Source: Lutimonas zeaxanthinifaciens (GTDB taxonomy: Bacteria; Bacteroidota; Bacteroidia; Flavobacteriales; Flavobacteriaceae). Taken from it: 64,000 nucleotides of DNA. Location of the stretch: positions 186,001 to 250,000 of the forward strand of contig NZ_CP129964.1 in assembly GCF_030503675.1 (NCBI RefSeq). Reading direction: 5' to 3'. A program made the position numbers and the translations under genes. The notes below the pieces were generated by a model, which was not told the origin of the DNA, searched no databases, and was given only the letters and a program-made list of their open reading frames with translations. This document shows, one piece after another, positions 37,511 through 44,294 of this stretch (its first letter is position 1; each line of letters opens with the position of its first letter).

Positions 37511-37743
37511 TAAATTAAAATTCTATCAAGGATTTACTTTATAAACAAATTCTATGAAGCTTTAAAAGGCAATGCAGGTTTCGACATGCAAAGCCTCTGA
37601 ATCGAAGATGGTTTTTATAGATTAACATTTACCTGACTGATGATTAAGATCTGCTAAGGAATTTAATGTAGGGTATACTTAAGTGTAAAAGTTATTTTTG
37701 ATTTAAGGGAACAGGAAATTAAAAACTTCCTGTTCTTTTTTTT
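37511..37743 (+). ncRNA. Candidate small RNA controlled by FNR-like boxes
   Basis: About 230 nt between a strong paired-box promoter (-7 box at 37497-37504) and a strong intrinsic terminator (37709-37743), with no credible open frame on either strand. The longest ATG frame on the plus strand noticed is 17 codons at 37572. Inside, AGGC-AA-TGCA at 37567-37576 can pair with TGCA-AA-GCCT at 37587-37596 around a 10-nt loop, a hairpin with a symmetric internal loop. A promoter and terminator flanking non-coding DNA are what a small regulatory RNA gene looks like; no known RNA family was recognised. The start point is a prediction. Confidence 0.45.
37709..37743 (+). terminator. Intrinsic terminator of the candidate small RNA
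   Basis: GAACAGGAA, 9-nt loop, TTCCTGTTC, then eight Ts. It cannot belong to the membrane-protein gene, whose stop is about 285 bp upstream beyond an intervening promoter, unless that transcript has a long 3' tail. Confidence 0.85.
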
Positions 37744-37761
37744 ATATGTTTTTCAATTTTA

Positions 37762-37827
37762 CTGATTAGGATCATTTTTTCTTATGAGCGGGGTCATTGT
37801 GGGTTGAACTTCCGTTAAGTAATTTTA
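37762..37827 (+). promoter_or_regulatory. Promoter with tandem FNR-like boxes upstream of the PepSY-like gene
   Basis: Distal box CTGATTAGGATCAT at 37762-37775 (8 of 10); proximal box ATGAGCGGGGTCAT at 37784-37797 (6 of 10, keeps the TGA-N6-TCA core). Centres 37768.5 and 37790.5, 22 bp apart. The -7 box TAATTTTA (one mismatch) begins at 37820, again 29.5 bp after the proximal centre. The weakest single box of the set, but identical geometry. Confidence 0.62.
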
Positions 37828-37874
37828 TTTCAAGCAATGAGTAACAGTATTTATTAATTAAAACCCAAATCGTC

Positions 37875-38381
37875 ATGAAAAAAATATTTTTAGGTTTACT
37901 AGCACTTGGGTTAACCGCCCAATTATCTGCTCAGGTAGTCGATGACGGCATGTTACCAGAAGTTGAGGTCCGTGCCACAAACTATAAATACCTGAACAGC
38001 GTTGATAACACCGAAGCAGCGGTACCGGTGAAACTTCTTGAAGATATGGTTGCCAAATTTGATGTTAAGAGTTCTGAATTTTACGAAGATGGCAATGACT
38101 TCTATAGAGTATATTTCTACATACCTGAAGGAAAAATAGTAGCTGCCTATGATCGAGATGGAAAGATCCTTTATACCATCGAAAAGTTTAAAAACGTGGC
38201 CTTACCCGATAATGTAGCCTCTGCGGTAGCAGAAAGGTTCCCGGGATGGTCAATCGACAAGGATGTCTACAGGGTTAATTACGATGTAGATTTAGGAACA
38301 AACAAGCGCTATAAATTAGTTCTTAAAAATGGTAAAAAAACCATAAGAGTTAAAGTTGATGAAGATGGTGTTTTTCTATAG
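37875..38381 (+). CDS. Periplasmic PepSY-like (DUF2874-type) protein
   Basis: A 168-residue protein with a signal peptide (residues 1-19, ending LSAQ). Two beta-alpha-beta PepSY-like units follow: VKLLEDMVAKF with YRVYFYIPEGKIVAAYDRDG, and VASAVAERFPGW with YKLVLKNGKKTIRVKVDEDG. Such small exported proteins are common in Bacteroidetes and lack a proven function. It is transcribed from its own paired-box promoter and followed by a strong terminator, so it is a single-gene unit of the stress module. Confidence 0.85.
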   Translation: MKKIFLGLLALGLTAQLSAQVVDDGMLPEVEVRATNYKYLNSVDNTEAAVPVKLLEDMVAKFDVKSSEFYEDGNDFYRVYFYIPEGKIVAAYDRDGKILYTIEKFKNVALPDNVASAVAERFPGWSIDKDVYRVNYDVDLGTNKRYKLVLKNGKKTIRVKVDEDGVFL

Positions 38382-38399
38382 GCTGATTTAATCAACCTG

Positions 38400-38430
38400 A
38401 AAAAGTTGCCTTCCGGGGCAACTTTTTTTT
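38400..38430 (+). terminator. Intrinsic terminator of the PepSY-like gene
   Basis: AAAAGTTGCC, loop TTCCGG, GGCAACTTTT plus T-tract. Its last base touches the distal FNR-like box of the hsp20 promoter (38430-38443). Confidence 0.88.
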
Positions 38431-38495
38431 TGACGACAATCATTCGGCCGGTTGATTTGGATCATTGCAAAAATTGATCTCTGGTTTTATCTTCG
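38430..38495 (+). promoter_or_regulatory. hsp20 promoter with tandem FNR-like boxes
   Basis: Distal box TTGACGACAATCAT at 38430-38443 (8 of 10); proximal box TTGATTTGGATCAT at 38452-38465 (9 of 10). Centres 38436.5 and 38458.5, 22 bp apart. The -7 box TATCTTCG (one mismatch) begins at 38488, 29.5 bp after the proximal centre. The predicted start lies about 23 nt before the hsp20 ATG at 38525. Confidence 0.7.
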
Positions 38496-38524
38496 ATACG
38501 TTATTAATTATAAAATGTTTTGTC

Positions 38525-38968
38525 ATGACTCTTGTAAAATTTAAAAGACCCAGATTACCTTGGTACGACAGCATGTTCACAGATCTTTTAGGTTCTGACA
38601 GGTTGCTTACCAATGACTTTTTTATGGAAGACAAATGGATTCCGGCAATGAATATCAAAGAAACTGAGGATTCCTATGATATCGAATTTGCAGCTCCAGG
38701 TTTTAATAAAAAAGATTTTGAAGTATGTATTGAGAACGGTGTGTTAAAAATCGAAGCTGAAAATAGCGAGGAGAAAAAGAAAGAGAAAAAAGATTACACT
38801 CGTCGAGAGTTTAACTACAATTCTTTTTACAGATCATTTACTTTACCCGAGAACGTAAATGAAGACGAAAAGATCGATGCGACCTACAAACGTGGTATCT
38901 TGAAATTAGTTTTGAACAAAGTTCCTGAAGTGGAACCTACCCCAAAACATATGATTGAGGTTCATTGA
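38525..38968 (+). CDS. Hsp20/alpha-crystallin-family small heat-shock protein
   Basis: ATP-independent chaperone of 147 residues. The N-terminal arm starts MTLVKFKRPRLPWYDSMF. The alpha-crystallin domain spans about 40-138, with IKETEDSYDIEFAAPGF, VLKIEAENSEEKK and the signature YKRGILKLVLNK (the A/GxLxLxLP-equivalent). The frame extends to a TTG at 38465 inside the promoter boxes; ATG 38525 fits the family start and the predicted transcription start. It is part of the regulon inferred around the hybrid regulator. Confidence 0.94.
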   Translation: MTLVKFKRPRLPWYDSMFTDLLGSDRLLTNDFFMEDKWIPAMNIKETEDSYDIEFAAPGFNKKDFEVCIENGVLKIEAENSEEKKKEKKDYTRREFNYNSFYRSFTLPENVNEDEKIDATYKRGILKLVLNKVPEVEPTPKHMIEVH

Positions 38969-38977
38969 TCATTGAGA

Positions 38978-39001
38978 TAGGGAGTTGCGGCTCCCTATTT
39001 T
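38978..39001 (+). terminator. Weak intrinsic terminator after hsp20
   Basis: TAGGGAG, loop TTGCGG, CTCCCTA followed by only four Ts. Partial read-through into the next gene is likely. Confidence 0.6.
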
Positions 39002-39030
39002 AAAATAGAAAAATATTTAAATTATAGATT

Positions 39031-39453
39031 ATGGAAGCTGGTGTAAAAGAATTGTACCATTTACATGAAGAAACAGCCAATTGGCTGAGTGAAATGGAGT
39101 TTATGAAAGATGAACAACTGTTTCTTGAGCATTTGTTAAGCACACATTTTTTGGATTTAAGTTCATCCAAACTCTACGAGCCAACCAGAAAGTTAATAAA
39201 AAGGCTGAAAGAGGTTGAAGCATTGGGAACAGAAATAGTTGAAATAACAAGAAAACATGATGAAAATATTGGAGTAATGCTTGAAAACAAACAGGCATCA
39301 AGAACTTCAAAGCTGTTGACGGAACATGAAAAAATCAAGATAGACTATGATAATTATACCCTGAAGTTCAGATATGTTAAGAAAAAGATATTTGCTTTGA
39401 TCAAAGATATTATGATCCAACACAAGCAAAAATTACTCATCAATAAAACCTGA
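39031..39453 (+). CDS. All-helical hypothetical protein downstream of hsp20
   Basis: A 140-residue soluble protein, almost entirely helical by composition, without signal peptide or membrane segment. Several histidines occur in helical contexts (YHLHEETANWL, LEHLLSTHFLDL, RKHDENIG, IMIQHKQK), loosely like a metal-binding four-helix bundle, but the spacing does not match hemerythrin and no family is claimed. It probably relies on hsp20 read-through or a weak own promoter, and may belong to the stress module. Confidence 0.72.
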   Translation: MEAGVKELYHLHEETANWLSEMEFMKDEQLFLEHLLSTHFLDLSSSKLYEPTRKLIKRLKEVEALGTEIVEITRKHDENIGVMLENKQASRTSKLLTEHEKIKIDYDNYTLKFRYVKKKIFALIKDIMIQHKQKLLINKT

Positions 39454-39487
39454 TAATTAATCAAATTTTTCCCCCTTCATGAAGAAT

Positions 39488-39527
39488 AAATAGGTTATAA
39501 CGCTTGAGTATAACCTATTTATTTTTT
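39488..39527. terminator. Bidirectional intrinsic terminator
   Basis: AAATAGGTTATA, 9-nt loop, TATAACCTATTT with a T-tract, between the converging hypothetical gene and the first GH13 gene. It closes the minus-strand glucan operon. Confidence 0.82.
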
Positions 39528-41398
39528 TGTAACCGGAAAATATTCGAATCAAGAGGACCCAGATCGATAAGGATTTTCCCCTCTCCGTCAGTAACAATCA
39601 ATTCGTTCCTTGAGTTTTCCGAAAGCTCATCGATCATTTGAAAAGATCCGTCTTTGAGCCCCCACTCTCTGATAATATCTTCAGGAATGATCAAGTCAGT
39701 TCTATAATGGTTGTTTTCGTCAAAATTAGAAATGATCACCAAATGTTCATTCCGGCTCCATCGCACAAAAGAAAAAATCCGATGATCGTATGCAGGATTA
39801 CGATCTTTATTGAAATAGTGAATTTCTCTGTAGTCTCCCATCAGGGCCTCACTTTGTATAGTGAAAGACAGTAATTTTTGATAAAAAGCTCTAAGTTTTC
39901 GTTCTTCGGGATGAAGCAATCCCCCGTCAAATTTTTTATGATTTGTCCAGCGCTGTAAAGAAGGAACCCCCACATAGTCGAAAATCGAGGTGCGGGTAGG
40001 CGAACCAAAACCGGCATTTTCGGCCCCCGGCTCTCCAATTTCCTGAGCGAAATACAAAAGTGTTGGAGAGGTACTGATGGTTGTAGAGACTACCATGGCA
40101 GGCTTTCCTTTTTCAGCAGACCCCGCAAAATCAGGACTTGCGATTCTTTGTTCATCATGATTTTCAAGAAAGTGAAGCATCTGATGTTCTATATCATTCA
40201 CTTCTTCCTGGACTTTGGGAATATGATCTGTCCAGCCATGACCCTGTACAATGTGTTTGATGCTGTCATAAAATCCAACTTTATCGTATAAATAATCCAT
40301 TTTACCTAAATGGATATAATCGCGATACAGGCTCGGATTATAAACTTCAGCCAGTAACAAGGCTTCCGGGTATTCCATTTTTATGGAAGAATTCATATAG
40401 CTCCAAAATTCTACAGGAACCATTTCAGCCATGTCATACCTGAGGCCATCCACTCCTTTGGCAAGCCAGAACAAGGCAATATCCCTGAATTTGATCCAGG
40501 AATCTGGAACATTCTTGCCATTCCAGAATTCATAATGAGCTTTGTAATCAAGCTGATCATAGCCCTCAGGAAGACTATCAAAATCCTTAGATCCATCCGG
40601 TGCAATTCCATAATTTATTTTAACTGTTTCATACCAGTCATTTTGATCGGGACGGGATAATCGGGACCCGTTTCCGGTCCATTTTGCCGGATTCTCTACA
40701 AATTTGCTATCGGCAAGAGGATGGGTTTCCCCGCCTAAGGGCTGGTAATTATCTCTCCATTCAGGAACCTCAAAAGATGCTCCATTGATATAATAAAAAT
40801 TGTTATCTCTTTTATAGGCAACTGAATCATCATCATAGGCACCGAAATCCACAACACCTTCCGGGTTGTTCAGGCCTTCATATTTTCTGGCAATATGATT
40901 CGGAACGATGTCAATAATTACCTTCATGTCCTGTTCATGAGTCCGTCCAATGAGGGCTTCGAACTCCTGCATTCGTTGGGCCGGATCCTCGGCGAGATCC
41001 GGGTCCACACTGTAATAATCCTTTACGGCATAAGGTGATCCGGCTCTTCCTTTTACAACATCCGGATCATCGTTAGAGATTCCGTATGCAGTGTAATCTG
41101 TAACCATGGCATGATGTAATACGCCCGTATACCAAATATGCGTTACCCCCAGATCTTTGATACCTTTTAAGGCTTTGTCATCAAAATCATTAAATTTTCC
41201 GACACCATTTTCTTCAATGGTTCCCCAGGGTTTATTGGTACTGTTATCATTCCCAAAAAGGCGGGTGAAAACCTGATAGATTACTTTTTTATGCTTATCA
41301 TCCTTCATTTCAGGAATATTTTGATCATTATTATTATTAGAACAGCTGAAAAATAAGCCGAATAATGAAATTATAAAAAGAATAGCTGTCTTTTTCAT
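39515..41398 (-). CDS. GH13 alpha-amylase-family lipoprotein
   Basis: Alpha-glucan hydrolase of 627 residues. Lipoprotein signal FGLFFSCSN at residues 13-21 followed by an Asn/Asp-rich linker typical of surface export. GH13 motifs: DIVPNHIA (region I), GLRYDMAEM (II, nucleophile Asp), LLAEVYN (III, acid Glu) and ENHDEQR (IV). Last gene of the seven-gene minus-strand arm, 8 bp after the preceding GH13 gene. Exact bond specificity cannot be read from sequence. Confidence 0.93.
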   Translation of the reverse strand: MKKTAILFIISLFGLFFSCSNNNNDQNIPEMKDDKHKKVIYQVFTRLFGNDNSTNKPWGTIEENGVGKFNDFDDKALKGIKDLGVTHIWYTGVLHHAMVTDYTAYGISNDDPDVVKGRAGSPYAVKDYYSVDPDLAEDPAQRMQEFEALIGRTHEQDMKVIIDIVPNHIARKYEGLNNPEGVVDFGAYDDDSVAYKRDNNFYYINGASFEVPEWRDNYQPLGGETHPLADSKFVENPAKWTGNGSRLSRPDQNDWYETVKINYGIAPDGSKDFDSLPEGYDQLDYKAHYEFWNGKNVPDSWIKFRDIALFWLAKGVDGLRYDMAEMVPVEFWSYMNSSIKMEYPEALLLAEVYNPSLYRDYIHLGKMDYLYDKVGFYDSIKHIVQGHGWTDHIPKVQEEVNDIEHQMLHFLENHDEQRIASPDFAGSAEKGKPAMVVSTTISTSPTLLYFAQEIGEPGAENAGFGSPTRTSIFDYVGVPSLQRWTNHKKFDGGLLHPEERKLRAFYQKLLSFTIQSEALMGDYREIHYFNKDRNPAYDHRIFSFVRWSRNEHLVIISNFDENNHYRTDLIIPEDIIREWGLKDGSFQMIDELSENSRNELIVTDGEGKILIDLGPLDSNIFRLQKNK

Positions 41399-41406
41399 GA
41401 GAAACT

Positions 41407-43113
41407 TTATCTTACTTCTTCCAATAAAATTATCGAGTGAGTGCTATGTATTTCAACAGCACCGTTTTTTACTATTGTTTGGTTTCCTGAATAAGCATCT
41501 CTTAACGCCGCTCCTTCTTTAAAACTGTTACCAACAGGAATCTTGTGCGTACCCTCTTCAAGATCCAGTGCCACCACTACAGCATCTTCAAAGTTCCCTT
41601 TGTTAAATTGTCTTTGGAAAACGTAAGGAGATTCACTGATCATTTTATGGCTTCCAGCACCAACTGAAGGATGTGCAATCCTGAATTTACCAAGCTTTTG
41701 CCAGTGCTTCAGCAAGGCCTGGGTTTCAGGATTTGAATTGATCTCCTCCCAGTTCATAAAAGATCTTAGGGTGGCATCGCCCTGTGTTCCCTCGATACTA
41801 AGGTTACGTGCAGATTCATCCCCGTAATAGACCTGAGCCGTTCCAGGAGATAATAAGAGTTTTGTGGCCGTTTCATAAGGTTTAGCTCTTTCTTTATCGA
41901 AAGGAGTAGAATCATCATGAGATGTCAGGTAATTCAATACCTGAAAACCGGATTTATCGTTATTGAGCATATCGCTATAGGTCGAAAAAATTTGTTCATA
42001 ATGCTGCTCCGCACTTTGTTTGAACTCAAAATTGATCATGCTATCAAAACCATGATCATAGTAATTCACTTTCACATCTCCGAAGTCGAAACTTTTTCCC
42101 GTTGAAATAATATAGTATCCATAAACTTCACCAACCATATAAAAGTCATTGTTGTCAAGGACAGACTCAGGATTATTGTTTTTCCATTCCAAGAAGGCAT
42201 CATCACATTCCTTTTTAAACTCCGCCCATACTGCTTCTTCTATATGTCTTACCGTATCCGCTCTAAATCCATCTATACCAAAATCTCTTACAAAATCAGA
42301 TAGCCATTTAATAATATAGAATCTGGGAGCCCTGGGATATCCAGTCCTTTCAAAGAAGGAATCAAGCTCTGCCATTTCCTGTTCATACCTTCCTTCTGCT
42401 TTCCACTTATTGATAAGCCCTTCAGGAAGATCTACATTCTCATTCGATTCAGTCAGGATGTCCGGAAGATTTTCAACCAGGGTGCAGGTAACAGCAGTTT
42501 CATAAGAATTAAATTCGCATTTAGGGCTGGTTCTAACCCATTCTGATGGCCAGACAGGATCTTTTTCAGTAACTGGGCCCGTGTGATTGATCACAGCATC
42601 CATTACGATTCGAATCTTATTTTCATGAGCAACTTTTACAAGTTCCGCAAGATCTTCCATAGTTCCAAAGTTTGGATCCAGTGACGTCCAGTCTTTTGCC
42701 CAATATCCATGAAATCCATAAGTAAACCCTGTTCCTTCATCAGTGCCTCCGTGAATTTGTTCCACCACGGGGGTAAACCAGATGGCGTTGATTCCCAAAT
42801 CAGTGAAATAGCCGTCTTTTATCTTTGCAGTAATTCCTTTAATATCGCCACCCTGGAATCCTCTCATTGGGGCCGTAGGCAAATTTCTTTCAAAGTTGAT
42901 GTCGTTTGCAGGGTCGGCATTATTGAACCTGTCAGTAAGCAGGAAGTATAAATTGGCATTTTCCCATAAAAAGGGTGTTTCTTCATTCACAGCCTCCTTA
43001 TTTGAATCCTGTGTATTCGATTTAGCAGTGCCTTGTGTTTCTTTTTTACATGCCGAGAAAGTTAGCGTGATCAATAGACATACAAGCATCAGATTCTTTA
43101 ACATTGTATTCAT
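41407..43113 (-). CDS. GH13 alpha-amylase-family lipoprotein
   Basis: Second amylase-type lipoprotein, about 568 residues. Signal MNTMLKNLMLVCLLITLTFSAC with lipobox Cys22. GH13 motifs: DAVINHTG (I), GFRADTVRH (II), MVGEVYG (III), TSHDDST (IV). The frame stays open to 43149, overlapping the esterase gene's end by 11 bp. ATG 43113 starts the signal peptide and leaves a 25-bp gap, so it is preferred. It resembles periplasmic or surface alpha-amylases of flavobacterial maltodextrin loci. Confidence 0.93.
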   Translation of the reverse strand: MNTMLKNLMLVCLLITLTFSACKKETQGTAKSNTQDSNKEAVNEETPFLWENANLYFLLTDRFNNADPANDINFERNLPTAPMRGFQGGDIKGITAKIKDGYFTDLGINAIWFTPVVEQIHGGTDEGTGFTYGFHGYWAKDWTSLDPNFGTMEDLAELVKVAHENKIRIVMDAVINHTGPVTEKDPVWPSEWVRTSPKCEFNSYETAVTCTLVENLPDILTESNENVDLPEGLINKWKAEGRYEQEMAELDSFFERTGYPRAPRFYIIKWLSDFVRDFGIDGFRADTVRHIEEAVWAEFKKECDDAFLEWKNNNPESVLDNNDFYMVGEVYGYYIISTGKSFDFGDVKVNYYDHGFDSMINFEFKQSAEQHYEQIFSTYSDMLNNDKSGFQVLNYLTSHDDSTPFDKERAKPYETATKLLLSPGTAQVYYGDESARNLSIEGTQGDATLRSFMNWEEINSNPETQALLKHWQKLGKFRIAHPSVGAGSHKMISESPYVFQRQFNKGNFEDAVVVALDLEEGTHKIPVGNSFKEGAALRDAYSGNQTIVKNGAVEIHSTHSIILLEEVR

Positions 43114-43138
43114 AAGTAAATAAATTTTTGTTTCAATT

Positions 43139-44290
43139 TTAGTTTTCAAATAACCAGATTACAGCCCTTTCAAATTCCATCCTCCAAAGCTTTTCATTGT
43201 GTTTTCCATCCGGGTTAACCCTCAGTTTAATATTTTTTTCGGGTAGGCCTGACCTGATCATTTTTTCAGAAATCTGAGTCATTTTGCTCACCATGTCAGG
43301 ACTTTCAAGGCCTCCTGACATAAAGTATATTTTGAGTTTTTGAAGTTCAGGATTGCTCTTATTGATTTCAATTTCCTCGTCTAACATTGGAAATGAAGGT
43401 GAAAACACTCCGGATTTTCCAAATACCTGAGGGTATTCAGTTGCCGCATAAAATGAGATCAGGCCACCAAGGGAACTTCCCATGATACCTGTATGTTCAG
43501 CTTCCTTTAGTGTACGGTATTGTTTGTCCACAAAGGGTTTTAAATTCTCTGTAATGAATCTCACATACTGGGCTCCCTGGGCTTTAGTTGGATAATTTTT
43601 AAGGTTCCAGGTTGAATATTCATTTATTCTTTCTACCCCTCCATTTTCTATTCCTACAACAATAATCTCCAGGCCCATTGAATCCTGCAGTTTATCCAGG
43701 GTCTCATCAACTTCCCATTCTCCGCTGAAAGCTGTGGAATTATCAAATAAATTCTGCCCGTCATGCATGTACAAAACAGGATAGCTCTTATTATTAGTTT
43801 CATATCCTTCAGGAAGATAAATCCAGACCCTTCTTTTCTTTTCCAAGGGAAACATATTATAGTTTTCAGACAGGAGGTGTACATTTTTCGAGGAAGTACT
43901 GTGCTCCGGGGTGAAGTCATGCCATTGGGAAATACCGATTTTTACCGTATCGATTTTATGAGAAAAAGTATAGGTTCTATTCTCTATTTGTAATCCCTCT
44001 TGATCAACTTCCACACTAGCCCAAGACCCTCTTGTAAATTTGAATTCGATAGACTTTTCACCTAATTCATTTAAGGTGTAAAAATACTTTCCTTCTCCAG
44101 GAATGAATCTAAAGTTGTTCTGCCCACCTGTCCATCCTTCGAAATTTCCCGAAATAAAAATGCTGTCCTCGGGCGACGTATTATCAGGAATTTCATCAAT
44201 AACAAAAGTTACCTGACCTGATAATAATTCAGAGTAGAGTAGCAGGAAAATCAGAATAAGATGGTGATATGAACAACCTATTTTCAGCAT
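43139..44290 (-). CDS. Exported esterase with N-terminal starch-binding-like domain
   Basis: A 383-residue protein with a signal peptide (residues 1-25). A beta-sandwich resembling CBM20/CBM48 follows (about 28-110, with SIFISGNFEGWTGG and YFYTLNELGEKSIEFKFTRG placed near 43-85). Then comes an esterase D/Fes-type alpha/beta hydrolase (about 135-383): VWIYLPEGYE, VLYMHDGQNLFD and the nucleophile elbow GSSLGG. Its position inside an amylase operon, 4 bp after the GH13 gene upstream, suggests it removes ester groups from, or acts near, alpha-glucan, but the substrate is inference. Confidence 0.88.
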   Translation of the reverse strand: MLKIGCSYHHLILIFLLLYSELLSGQVTFVIDEIPDNTSPEDSIFISGNFEGWTGGQNNFRFIPGEGKYFYTLNELGEKSIEFKFTRGSWASVEVDQEGLQIENRTYTFSHKIDTVKIGISQWHDFTPEHSTSSKNVHLLSENYNMFPLEKKRRVWIYLPEGYETNNKSYPVLYMHDGQNLFDNSTAFSGEWEVDETLDKLQDSMGLEIIVVGIENGGVERINEYSTWNLKNYPTKAQGAQYVRFITENLKPFVDKQYRTLKEAEHTGIMGSSLGGLISFYAATEYPQVFGKSGVFSPSFPMLDEEIEINKSNPELQKLKIYFMSGGLESPDMVSKMTQISEKMIRSGLPEKNIKLRVNPDGKHNEKLWRMEFERAVIWLFEN

Positions 44291-44294
44291 GGTT

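Noticed and set aside
37572-37625. 17-codon ATG frame inside the candidate small RNA
   Set aside because: Too short, with no recognisable composition or feature; it overlaps the predicted hairpin. A tiny peptide cannot be excluded but is not supported.
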